Positions 1 to 5,861 of a DNA stretch of 5,861 nt are shown here, piece after piece. The position numbers were made by a program, and so were the translations under genes. The DNA comes from Thiohalomonas sp. (GTDB lineage Bacteria > Pseudomonadota > Gammaproteobacteria > GRL18): contig JAIVER010000089.1 in assembly GCA_023864145.1 (NCBI GenBank), forward strand, positions 1 through 5,861. Direction: 5' to 3'. Within the stretch, counting starts at the first letter, position 1. Every line of letters begins with the position of its first letter. The notes beneath the pieces were generated by a model. The model was not told the DNA's origin. It saw only the letters and a program-made list of their open reading frames with translations, and made no database searches.

Positions 1-78
1 TTACCGAGCATTGGAAAATCATTAGATTCTCGAATTAATGATAATTTCCAAGTGTTCGATCCTGCATTTTCAAGTTGA
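1..78 (+). CDS. Possible C-terminal tail of a gene entering from the left (partial)
   Basis: Frame 1 is open from the window edge to a TGA at 76-78, giving 25 residues that end in NDNFQVFDPAFSS. The other two plus-strand frames close within about 36 bases. The composition is plausible for a protein terminus, and a plus-strand gene here would converge on thrC. Twenty-five codons without a stop is weak evidence, and the hairpin at 11-51 covers half of it, so this may be intergenic repeat DNA read by chance. I do not recognise a family. The sequence to the left of the window would settle it. Confidence 0.27.
   Translation, partial: LPSIGKSLDSRINDNFQVFDPAFSS
11..51. repeat. Near-perfect hairpin-forming inverted repeat
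   Basis: The arms TTGGAAA + ATCATTA + ATTC (11-17, 18-24, 26-29) pair with GAAT + TAATGAT + TTTCCAA (32-35, 36-42, 45-51). That is an 18-bp stem interrupted only by an unpaired G at 25 and an unpaired AA at 43-44, with a tight apex around position 30. No T-run follows on either strand, so it is not a standard intrinsic terminator. It may be an end of a dispersed repeat or a structure at the 3' end of the gene to the left. The pairing is directly visible; any function is unknown. Confidence 0.55.
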
Positions 79-87
79 TTGGGTATA

Positions 88-186
88 TTAACAAAAAGTC
101 TGTGGTTGCTTATTTTTCTGACTTTGATTGTCTGAGCGCAGCGAGTTTTCAAAGTTATAAAAATAAGTGACCACAAGCTTAACAAA
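88..186. repeat. MITE/REP-like palindromic element flanked by 8-bp direct repeats
   Basis: Arms 96-127 and 149-180 are inverted copies. Over the inner 27 bases, 23 match (TGTGGT, CTTATTTTT and ACTTTGA blocks with their complements), and the arms add an outer AAG/CTT. The 21-base loop (128-148) holds the motif CTGAGCGCAGCGAG, which I recall from REP-like repeats in other gammaproteobacterial genomes. TTAACAAA occurs at both 88-95 and 179-186, the look of a target-site duplication, although the right copy overlaps the last two bases of the palindrome. On the minus strand, downstream of thrC, the stem is followed by GACTTTTTG, so it may also terminate thrC transcription. There is no room for a transposase, so any mobility would be in trans. 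Confidence 0.55.
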
Positions 187-221
187 CATTATTTAGAAAT
201 ATACGCTGAATAGTTATAAAT

Positions 222-1691
222 TTATAAAAAAGACAGAATTTCCTTTTCAATATCCTGCTTATCAATAATAATATTATGAGCTATTTCTTTATCAAATAAA
301 TCATTAATAATAGCTGGAATGCTGATATCCGCTTCTTTAGCAATAGATTTTAGCGCATCAATATCATTAGCATCCTGCTCACCGGTAAGTGCATTAGCGA
401 TTGTGGGTGAAAACTTAGTCCATTCTGCTGTGGAGTAAGCAATAGTGGTTAAAGGCTTGTCCCTACAGGTATCATAGGCTTTGAAACAAGTCGCCGTATG
501 TGGATCCATAAGATAACCATCAGCAAATGCATCTTTAATATATTGTTTGCCTTCATCATCTTCACAAAAATCGGCCGCAAAAATTCTCCGCAACTGAGTC
601 AGTTCTGCAGCACTTAATTCATAATGCTTATCATTGTCCAGATTTGCCATGAACTCTTTGGTACGTTCAGCACCAAACAGATCAAATAAAATACGCTCGA
701 CATTGGAAGATTTTAAAATATCCATTGCCGGTGAACTGCTAGAGATCACAAACATGTTACGTAAATCATATTCTCCAAACTTAATCAGCTGGGTTAATAC
801 GTTGTTTTTATTTGAAGCAATTAAAATCTTCTCAACAGGCAGACCCATCTTCAGCGCATAATAAGCGCCAAGTGCATTACCAAAATTACCGCTGGGCACA
901 TCAAGATAAACCTTATCACCCATACTAATAGCATTAATGCGTACTAATTCAAGATAGCTGTAAATATGATAAATCAGCTGAAAAATGATACGGCCAAAGT
1001 TAACGGAATTAGCTGCTGATAAGTGAATATTTTTTTCTTTTAATTTTGCTTTGAATGCCGCAGAGCCTAATAAACGTTTTAAGGCATGTTGGGTATCATC
1101 AAAATCACCATGAATACCAATAACCTTCAGGTTTTCAGCATTTTCTGTGACCATTTGCAGACGCTGCACATCAGACGTACCGCCATCTGGATAGAGGCAG
1201 GCCACTTGCACATTATCACGGTTTTTAAATGTTTCTAGGGCTGCCGGACCGGTATCACCACTGGTTGCCGCAATAATAAGATAATTTTCATTACGTTTTT
1301 GTGCCAGAGAAGATAACACCATGCCAAAAGGCTGTAATGCCATATCTTTAAATGCCCGGGTAGGACCATGATAAAGTTCACTAACATAAAGATCATCCTT
1401 AACCTTCGCCAGAGGTACAGGCTTATCTGCATCATCAAATTTATCATATAAGCTCAAGGCTTCATCAATGAGATCTGCATCTATATCAATTTCAAATGCG
1501 CTCAGTACGGCTTTAGCTAATGATTTATAATTAGAATCAATATGTTGTTGTAAAAAATCCAAACCCAGTTCCGGCAATGTTTTGGGGACATAAATACCAC
1601 CGAAAGAAGCAATGGGAGCCAGTATGGCTGCAGAAAAAGTTACTTCTATAGGATGTTCCCCATCATTGCCGCGAGTTTCAATAAAATTCAT
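222..1691 (-). CDS. thrC: Threonine synthase (PLP-dependent)
   Basis: A 489-residue cytosolic enzyme that converts O-phospho-L-homoserine and water to L-threonine and phosphate, the last step of threonine synthesis. In order: an N-terminal segment with ETRG (6-9) and ASFGGIYVP (28-36); the PLP-lysine motif HGPTRAFKD with Lys115; the SGDTG loop (144-148); NSVNFGRI (228-235); PSGNFGN (266-272), expected to hold the cofactor phosphate; DPHTA (396-400); and TAEWTKF (421-427) in place of the TAHPAKF-type motif of many homologues. The protein looks complete and belongs to the longer class of threonine synthases (about 430-490 residues). The ATG is the first in frame after a TAG at 1707-1709 and has an AGG seven bases upstream. 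hom and thrB are not adjacent; the nearest neighbour is the divergent mfd. The TAEWTKF form recalls Campylobacterota-like enzymes, which is a memory-based impression. Confidence 0.96.
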   Translation of the reverse strand: MNFIETRGNDGEHPIEVTFSAAILAPIASFGGIYVPKTLPELGLDFLQQHIDSNYKSLAKAVLSAFEIDIDADLIDEALSLYDKFDDADKPVPLAKVKDDLYVSELYHGPTRAFKDMALQPFGMVLSSLAQKRNENYLIIAATSGDTGPAALETFKNRDNVQVACLYPDGGTSDVQRLQMVTENAENLKVIGIHGDFDDTQHALKRLLGSAAFKAKLKEKNIHLSAANSVNFGRIIFQLIYHIYSYLELVRINAISMGDKVYLDVPSGNFGNALGAYYALKMGLPVEKILIASNKNNVLTQLIKFGEYDLRNMFVISSSSPAMDILKSSNVERILFDLFGAERTKEFMANLDNDKHYELSAAELTQLRRIFAADFCEDDEGKQYIKDAFADGYLMDPHTATCFKAYDTCRDKPLTTIAYSTAEWTKFSPTIANALTGEQDANDIDALKSIAKEADISIPAIINDLFDKEIAHNIIIDKQDIEKEILSFL

Positions 1692-1698
1692 ATATTTA

Positions 1699-1708
1699 CC
1701 TGTTTCCT
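1699..1708 (-). promoter_or_regulatory. Ribosome binding site of thrC
   Basis: Read on the minus strand, this stretch is AGGAAACAGG. The proximal AGG (1699-1701) lies seven bases before the thrC ATG, a normal Shine-Dalgarno distance. The distal AGGA (1705-1708) is about 13 bases away and is less likely to be used. The in-frame TAG at 1707-1709 overlaps the distal element and excludes a longer protein. Confidence 0.6.
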
Positions 1709-1737
1709 AAACTTAAATCATTAACCTGTTAAACCTG

Positions 1738-1768
1738 ATTATACCTAAGGCCGCCAGAAAATTGTAAA
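1738..1768 (-). promoter_or_regulatory. Putative sigma70-type promoter of thrC
   Basis: On the minus strand a perfect TATAAT lies at 1738-1743. The best -35 candidate is TTTACA (1763-1768, one mismatch to consensus) with a long 19-base spacer; TTACAA with an 18-base spacer is the alternative. The predicted start point is near 1731, giving a leader of about 40 bases. The exact -10 hexamer is strong evidence, while the -35 and spacing are only fair. Confidence 0.5.
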
Positions 1769-1839
1769 ATTCTTCACATTCTCTTACCTGAATATCACAT
1801 ACCTATTATCCAGCCCTACTAATGTCACTCCGGATTCAT

Positions 1840-1845
1840 TATAAT
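1840..1845 (+). promoter_or_regulatory. Putative -10 element for mfd
   Basis: A perfect TATAAT on the plus strand sits 32 bases before the mfd ATG, predicting a leader of about 25 bases. No recognisable -35 hexamer lies 16-18 bases upstream. A second, weaker hexamer (TATTAT, 1804-1809) also lacks a good partner. No clear Shine-Dalgarno precedes the ATG (the sequence there is CGTAAAACAT), so translation initiation may be weak, which would suit a low-abundance repair factor. Confidence 0.35.
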
Positions 1846-1877
1846 TGCCAGTCTTTAACTCCTGACTCGTAAAACAT

Positions 1878-4800
1878 ATGGATAAACTCTACTCCCCTAT
1901 CAGCCCTGAATTTGTCAATAAACCCGGCATGAAAAGTCACTGGGGGAAACTCTATGGCAGTGCATTAACTTTAGCTACCAGTAATCTTGCCCAGCAGTCT
2001 GAGCAATTTATTACCCTGATTGCTTCTGATATGCCATCAGCACAAAAGCTGAAGTACGAATTATCCTTTTTTCTCGCTCACTCCGATCTGAATATTCTCA
2101 CCTTACCCGATTGGGAAACACTGGCCTACGATCAGTTTTCACCACATCAGGACATTATTTCAGAGCGACTGGCCACCTTATATGATCTACCGACACTTAA
2201 ACAGGGCATTTTAATCGTACCATTAAGCACCCTGATGCATCGCTTAATGCCGATGGATTATATTAATAACAATACCTTACTGCTTGATAAGGGTATGACG
2301 CTCGATATTCCCCGGTTCCGACGTGATCTGGAAAAAAGAGGTTATCGTTGTGTAAGCAATGTCTACGAGCACGGTGAATTTGCGGTACGCGGCAGCATCA
2401 TTGATCTGTATCCCATGGGCAGTACCCTGCCCTATCGAATCGATCTCTTTGATGATGAGATTGACTCAATTAAGACGTTCGATATAGAAACCCAGCGTTC
2501 CACAAATACTATTGATTCTATCAATATGATGCCTGCCCGGGAATTTCCTTTAGATAAAGAAAGCATTGATTTTTTCCGAGAACAATATCGCAATATACTG
2601 GGCGGAGAATTAACTGACAGCATTATTTATAATGAAGTAGGAGAAGGTATTTCACCCGCTGGTATCGAATATTATCTACCCTTGTTTTATCAGCAAAGCA
2701 CAACATTATTTGATTTTTTACCTGAACAAGCCATCATTGTTAACTTTACTGATCTCGAAGCAGTAACTGATCAATTTATTAATGATACTGAACAGCGCTA
2801 TGAACAATACCGGCACAATATCACACGCCCAATTTTAGAACCTGCACGGCTTTTTTTACGCACTAATGAATTATTTGCACAATTAAAAAATTATCCTCGA
2901 ATTATATGTCAAAGTTTTGAATTTGAAGAAAAAGCCGGGGTTTACAATTTCAGCAGTGATAAAGCACCCTCATTAACTATTTCAACCCAGAGTGCCACGC
3001 AAATAGAAAGCGCATTTGATCAATTACTGGCCTATTTAAAAACAGCACAAAATAAAAAACAACGTATTTTATTTTGTGCTGAAACGGCAGGTCGTCGTGA
3101 AACACTATTAGAGCTATTTAAACCCTACAAAATATACCCAAAAATATTCACCAGCTGGAATGACTTTCAGGAGTCGGATAAAGCACTGGGGATCTGTATT
3201 GCACCGCTTAATGAAGGTTTACAGTTAGCGGATATCGCCTTGATCAGTGAATCTCAGCTCTATGGCCAGCAGGTCATGCAGCGGCGCAGAAGAAAGAATA
3301 AGTCTCAGGATAACGATGCCATTATTAACACTCTGGCAGAGTTAAAGATAGGTGCTCCTGTGGTCCATGAAGATAACGGTGTGGGGCGTTATTTAGGCCT
3401 TGAGACAATAACCCTGGGTGATGAAACGACTGAATTTTTAGCACTGGAATATGCCGGTGGTGATAAGCTCTATGTACCGGTTGCCGCATTACACCTGATC
3501 AGTCGTTATACCGGCTCTAATCCGGAAAATGCACCACTGCATAAACTGGGCAGCGGTCAATGGGAAAAAGCAAAACATAAAGCACGTGAAAAAATTCGGG
3601 ATGTTGCAGCCGAATTACTGGAAATTTATGCACTGCGAGAAGCGCAGCAAGGTTATATCTATCGTTTTGACAAACAGGAATACCACGCTTTTGCCAGTGG
3701 TTTTCCTTTTGAAGAAACAGCGGATCAACAAACAGCCATTGAGAATGTCATTGAAGACATGAGCGCCCCCAGGCCGATGGATCGTCTGGTTTGTGGTGAT
3801 GTGGGCTTTGGTAAAACTGAAGTGGCAATGCGGGCAGCCTTTCTTGCTGTTTCAGGTGGCAAACAAGTCGCTATTTTAGTACCAACCACCTTATTGAGCC
3901 AGCAACATACCGAAAACTTTCAAACTCGATTTGCTGAATGGCCGATTAAAATAGCCGGCTTATCTCGTTTTCAAACTAAAAAAGAACAAGAAGTGATCCT
4001 CAAAGGGGTTGCCAATGGTACCGTTGACATTGTCATCGGTACACACAAATTATTACAGGACAGCATAAAATACAGAGAATTAGGTCTGGTTATTATTGAT
4101 GAAGAACATCGCTTTGGTGTACGTCAAAAAGAACGTTTTAAGCAATTACGCAGCAAAGTGGATATTCTGACATTAACAGCGACACCAATTCCCAGAACAC
4201 TCAATATGTCGCTTTCCGGTATACGGGATTTCTCCATTATTGCCACACCGCCGGCACGCCGCTTATCCATTAAAACATTCGTGCAGCAATGGAATAATGA
4301 CAGTATAAAAGAAGCCTGCCAGCGTGAAATTATGCGTGGTGGTCAGATTTTTGTGCTGCACAATAATGTACAGACCATCGAAAAAAAAGCCCGTGAACTA
4401 ACTGAACTCATACCCGAAGCACGGGTCAATATTGCTCATGGACAAATGCGCGAACATGATCTTGAACAGATCATGGGTGATTTTTATCATCAGCGTTTTA
4501 ATATTCTTGTGTGTACTACGATTATTGAAACCGGGATTGATATACCCACGGCAAATACCATTATTATTGAACGAGCCGATCGTTTTGGACTAGCACAACT
4601 CTATCAATTACGCGGCCGGGTCGGACGTTCTCATCATAAGGCTTATGCTTATTTAGCCGTACCAGAAAAAAAACTAATGACCTCCGATGCCATTAAGCGG
4701 CTTGAAGCCATTGAAGCGATCGAAGATCTGGGTGCCGGCTTTACTCTGGCAACTCACGATTTAGAAATTCGTGGTTCAGGTGAGTTATTGGGTGAGGATC

Positions 4801-5348
4801 AAAGTGGTCAGATCCATGAGATTGGTTTTACTCTCTATACTGATTTACTTGAGCGTGCCGTTAAGTCTTTAAAAGAAGGCAAAGATCCAGAAACAGAAAC
4901 AGCTGCCCATCACGGCACTGAAATTGAAATGCACATTCCAACATTGATACCCGATGATTATTTACCCGATATCCATACCCGCCTGGTCATGTACAAACGT
5001 ATTGCTAATGCACAAGATGATATGAAATTAAAGGATCTTCAGGTAGAAATGATTGACCGTTTCGGCTTGCTGACTGATCAAATAAAAAATCTTTTTGCCG
5101 TGACATCATTAAAGCTGAGAGCAACACCACTTGATATTTTAAGGATTGATTTTAGCGAAAACGGCGGACGCATTATTTTTAGTGACAAGCCAAATATCGA
5201 CCCCATGAAGATCATTAATTTAATCCAGACTAAGTCGCTTCTTTTTAAACTCGATGGTAATAGTAAGTTGCGGCTATTAAAGAAAGAAGCAGATATTGCA
5301 AAACAATTTCAGTATCTCACAGATCTATTAGAACACTTTGCTAATTAG
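1878..5348 (+). CDS. mfd: Transcription-repair coupling factor Mfd
   Basis: An intact 1156-residue protein, close to the 1148 residues of E. coli Mfd. This cytosolic ATP-driven DNA translocase pushes or releases RNA polymerase stalled at lesions and recruits UvrA for excision repair. Approximate domains: UvrB-like N-terminal module 1-345, with HGEFAVRGSIIDLYPMGS at 165-182 in the UvrA-contacting part; a linker domain to about 455; the CarD-like RNA polymerase-interaction domain around 488-555 (VVHEDNGVGRY at 495-505); two RecG-like motor lobes at about 590-955, with Walker A GDVGFGKT (640-647), DEEH (741-744), TATP (767-770) and motif VI QLRGRVGR (910-917); the TRG translocation motif at about 950-980; and a C-terminal autoinhibitory domain to the end. 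Every motif is present with no frameshift. The ATG is the first after an in-frame TGA at 1863-1865. The TAG stop lies inside the left arm of a downstream repeat. Confidence 0.98.
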   Translation: MDKLYSPISPEFVNKPGMKSHWGKLYGSALTLATSNLAQQSEQFITLIASDMPSAQKLKYELSFFLAHSDLNILTLPDWETLAYDQFSPHQDIISERLATLYDLPTLKQGILIVPLSTLMHRLMPMDYINNNTLLLDKGMTLDIPRFRRDLEKRGYRCVSNVYEHGEFAVRGSIIDLYPMGSTLPYRIDLFDDEIDSIKTFDIETQRSTNTIDSINMMPAREFPLDKESIDFFREQYRNILGGELTDSIIYNEVGEGISPAGIEYYLPLFYQQSTTLFDFLPEQAIIVNFTDLEAVTDQFINDTEQRYEQYRHNITRPILEPARLFLRTNELFAQLKNYPRIICQSFEFEEKAGVYNFSSDKAPSLTISTQSATQIESAFDQLLAYLKTAQNKKQRILFCAETAGRRETLLELFKPYKIYPKIFTSWNDFQESDKALGICIAPLNEGLQLADIALISESQLYGQQVMQRRRRKNKSQDNDAIINTLAELKIGAPVVHEDNGVGRYLGLETITLGDETTEFLALEYAGGDKLYVPVAALHLISRYTGSNPENAPLHKLGSGQWEKAKHKAREKIRDVAAELLEIYALREAQQGYIYRFDKQEYHAFASGFPFEETADQQTAIENVIEDMSAPRPMDRLVCGDVGFGKTEVAMRAAFLAVSGGKQVAILVPTTLLSQQHTENFQTRFAEWPIKIAGLSRFQTKKEQEVILKGVANGTVDIVIGTHKLLQDSIKYRELGLVIIDEEHRFGVRQKERFKQLRSKVDILTLTATPIPRTLNMSLSGIRDFSIIATPPARRLSIKTFVQQWNNDSIKEACQREIMRGGQIFVLHNNVQTIEKKARELTELIPEARVNIAHGQMREHDLEQIMGDFYHQRFNILVCTTIIETGIDIPTANTIIIERADRFGLAQLYQLRGRVGRSHHKAYAYLAVPEKKLMTSDAIKRLEAIEAIEDLGAGFTLATHDLEIRGSGELLGEDQSGQIHEIGFTLYTDLLERAVKSLKEGKDPETETAAHHGTEIEMHIPTLIPDDYLPDIHTRLVMYKRIANAQDDMKLKDLQVEMIDRFGLLTDQIKNLFAVTSLKLRATPLDILRIDFSENGGRIIFSDKPNIDPMKIINLIQTKSLLFKLDGNSKLRLLKKEADIAKQFQYLTDLLEHFAN

Positions 5349-5519
5349 TGATGTCCATCCGGAAATAGCTGTTTCTTTTCTTCCCCTTTTTCAAAGGGGG
5401 ACAGAGGGGGTTTAAATTGTTGATTTGCAAGCCCCTCTTCCCCCTTCTAGCAAAAGTAGGCGCTCTAAAGCGAAGAAGGGAGAGGTTAAAAGCAGAATAA
5501 ACGGATGATCACTCATTAA
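5342..5519. repeat. Nested inverted-repeat element overlapping the mfd stop codon
   Basis: The outer arms are inverted copies. On the left, TAAT, AGTGAT (5347-5352) and CATCCG (5356-5361, after an extra GTC) pair with CGGATG (5502-5507), ATCACT (5508-5513) and ATTA (5515-5518) on the right. Between them lies a C/G-tract hairpin cluster. The left arm begins within the last codons of mfd, so the repeat supplies the TAG. No convincing target duplication is visible. It could be a dispersed MITE-like unit or a structured 3' end shared by the convergent genes. The arms are visible in the sequence; their origin is inference. Confidence 0.45.
5383..5485. repeat. G/C-tract hairpin cluster between convergent genes, possible transcription end
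   Basis: Several stems can form. CCCCTTT (5383-5389) pairs with AAAGGGG (5393-5399). AAGGGGGA-AGAGGGG (5394-5401, 5403-5409, one bulged C) pairs with 5432-5446. CCTCT + CCCTTCT (5434-5438, 5442-5448) pairs with AGAAGGGAGAGG (5474-5485), whose loop holds a CGCT/AGCG mini-hairpin (5461-5472). The CCCC-TTTTTCAAAG-GGGG style resembles dispersed intergenic repeats I recall from many proteobacterial genomes. Only short T-runs follow, so it is not a textbook terminator, although it lies where mfd and the small minus-strand ORF should both end. Confidence 0.55.
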
Positions 5520-5557
5520 CATAAATACTTTAGATTCAGGCTTTATATTTACAAACC

Positions 5558-5782
5558 CTATTCTTTACGCGTCATTTCATAATACGCAGCAGCACCCTTC
5601 ATAAAGAAATATTTCTCAAGACCTTCTGATTCCAGATAATACTGCAGGCATCTAACCTGTTTGCCCTTTTGATCATAAAAATAGAGTGTTGTATCATCAT
5701 CAATAGCATTAGAAACAATTCTCTTCAACTTCTTTGTTTTATCAAGCTGAACAGATTTATCCCTGAACATAAATATACCCAT
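5558..5782 (-). CDS. Small hypothetical protein, resembling the back half of a rhodanese-like domain
   Basis: A 74-residue basic, probably soluble protein with no signal peptide or membrane segment. I do not recognise it with confidence. Residues 31-70 run strand (TTLYFYD), helix (GKQVRCLQYYLESEGL), strand (KYFFMKG), helix (AAAYYEM). This order resembles the second half of rhodanese domains (vyC-x-G-x-RS ... L-GG-x-x-W). The usual catalytic cysteine position falls near Asp37, and the only Cys (45) is inside the helix, so sulfur-transfer activity is unlikely. It may be a truncated or divergent relative, or unrelated. A TAG two codons upstream makes this ATG the first possible start. Met5 is an alternative start, with GGG seven bases before it, whereas the AGG before Met1 is too close at two bases. 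It converges on mfd. Confidence 0.6.
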   Translation of the reverse strand: MGIFMFRDKSVQLDKTKKLKRIVSNAIDDDTTLYFYDQKGKQVRCLQYYLESEGLEKYFFMKGAAAYYEMTRKE

Positions 5783-5785
5783 GAC

Positions 5786-5810
5786 CTATGAAAATGCTTG
5801 ATTTTCATAG
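5786..5810. promoter_or_regulatory. Perfect 10-bp inverted repeat in the leader of the small ORF
   Basis: CTATGAAAAT (5786-5795) and ATTTTCATAG (5801-5810) are exact inverted copies around the five-base loop GCTTG. On the minus-strand transcript the hairpin ends three bases before the start codon at 5782 and includes most of the only nearby AGG (5785-5787). Folding could therefore hide the ribosome site for Met1, or the DNA palindrome could bind a dimeric regulator. No T-run follows. The symmetry is certain and the role is inferred. Confidence 0.5.
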
Positions 5811-5861
5811 AGAAAAAGATCAAAATTATCCAATGACGCAAATTACTCTCACAGCCCATGA

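Noticed and set aside
214..227. AT-only palindrome TTATAAATTTATAA at the thrC stop codon
   Set aside because: Such short AT palindromes are common in this composition, the stem would be very weak, and it overlaps coding bases.
634..861. Open frame of about 75 codons on the plus strand inside thrC
   Set aside because: It lies wholly antisense to conserved threonine synthase sequence and encodes nothing recognisable; a shadow of the real gene. The same applies to the minus-strand frame at 1235-1447.
2432..2623. Minus-strand open frame inside mfd, and a plus-strand one in another frame at 3529-3762
   Set aside because: Both overlap fully conserved Mfd domains, have low-complexity compositions and no sign of their own start signals.
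4381..4388. Run of eight A residues within mfd that could promote slippage
   Set aside because: It encodes part of the normal IEKKARE stretch in the motor, and the frame continues correctly through all downstream helicase motifs. No alternative product is suggested.
5523..5551. TAAATA/TATTTA inverted pair downstream of the small ORF, considered as its terminator
   Set aside because: Six AT-only pairs around a 17-base loop with no following T-run; not convincing.
5833..5861. Possible plus-strand gene start (ATG, then TQITLTAH) running off the window
   Set aside because: Only nine codons are visible, with no good Shine-Dalgarno or promoter in front. Not enough to call a gene, though sequence to the right could change this.
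1..5861. CRISPR array, tRNA or rRNA genes, phage or defence genes
   Set aside because: No regularly spaced repeats, no cloverleaf or rRNA-like sequence and no such protein motifs were seen on either strand.

Overview
The window looks like ordinary chromosome from a moderately AT-rich gammaproteobacterium, probably aquatic. That placement rests on the whole-protein look of Mfd and on the intergenic repeats, and it goes no finer than class. Two well-recognised housekeeping genes fill most of the DNA. They are thrC (threonine synthase, minus strand, 222-1691) and mfd (transcription-repair coupling factor, plus strand, 1878-5348), transcribed divergently from a 186-bp gap. A small unassigned minus-strand ORF (5558-5782) converges on mfd. 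The first 78 bases may hold the tail of a plus-strand gene that converges on thrC.

Layout: 1-78 is an open plus-strand frame ending in TGA, overlapped by a near-perfect hairpin (11-51). 88-186 is a compact MITE/REP-like palindrome flanked by direct repeats of TTAACAAA. 222-1691 is thrC. 1692-1877 carries a TATAAT box for each divergent gene and a short palindrome near the predicted thrC start point. 1878-5348 is an intact mfd. 5342-5519 is a nested inverted-repeat element that begins inside the mfd stop region and contains a G/C-rich multi-hairpin cluster. 5558-5782 is the small ORF, with a perfect 10-bp hairpin directly in front of its start codon. 5811-5861 has nothing I can support.

The two main genes do unrelated jobs: the last step of threonine synthesis, and removal of stalled RNA polymerase with recruitment of excision repair. 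I infer no shared pathway. thrC is not next to hom or thrB here, and its sequence style is the long form with a TAEWTKF motif that I associate from memory with Campylobacterota-like enzymes.

I found no convincing new multi-gene system. The unexplained signal is in the gaps: each intergenic region carries inverted repeats, and two of them look like small non-autonomous mobile or dispersed repeats. The small terminal ORF, with its leader hairpin and its resemblance to the back half of a rhodanese domain without the catalytic cysteine, is the least explained coding sequence.
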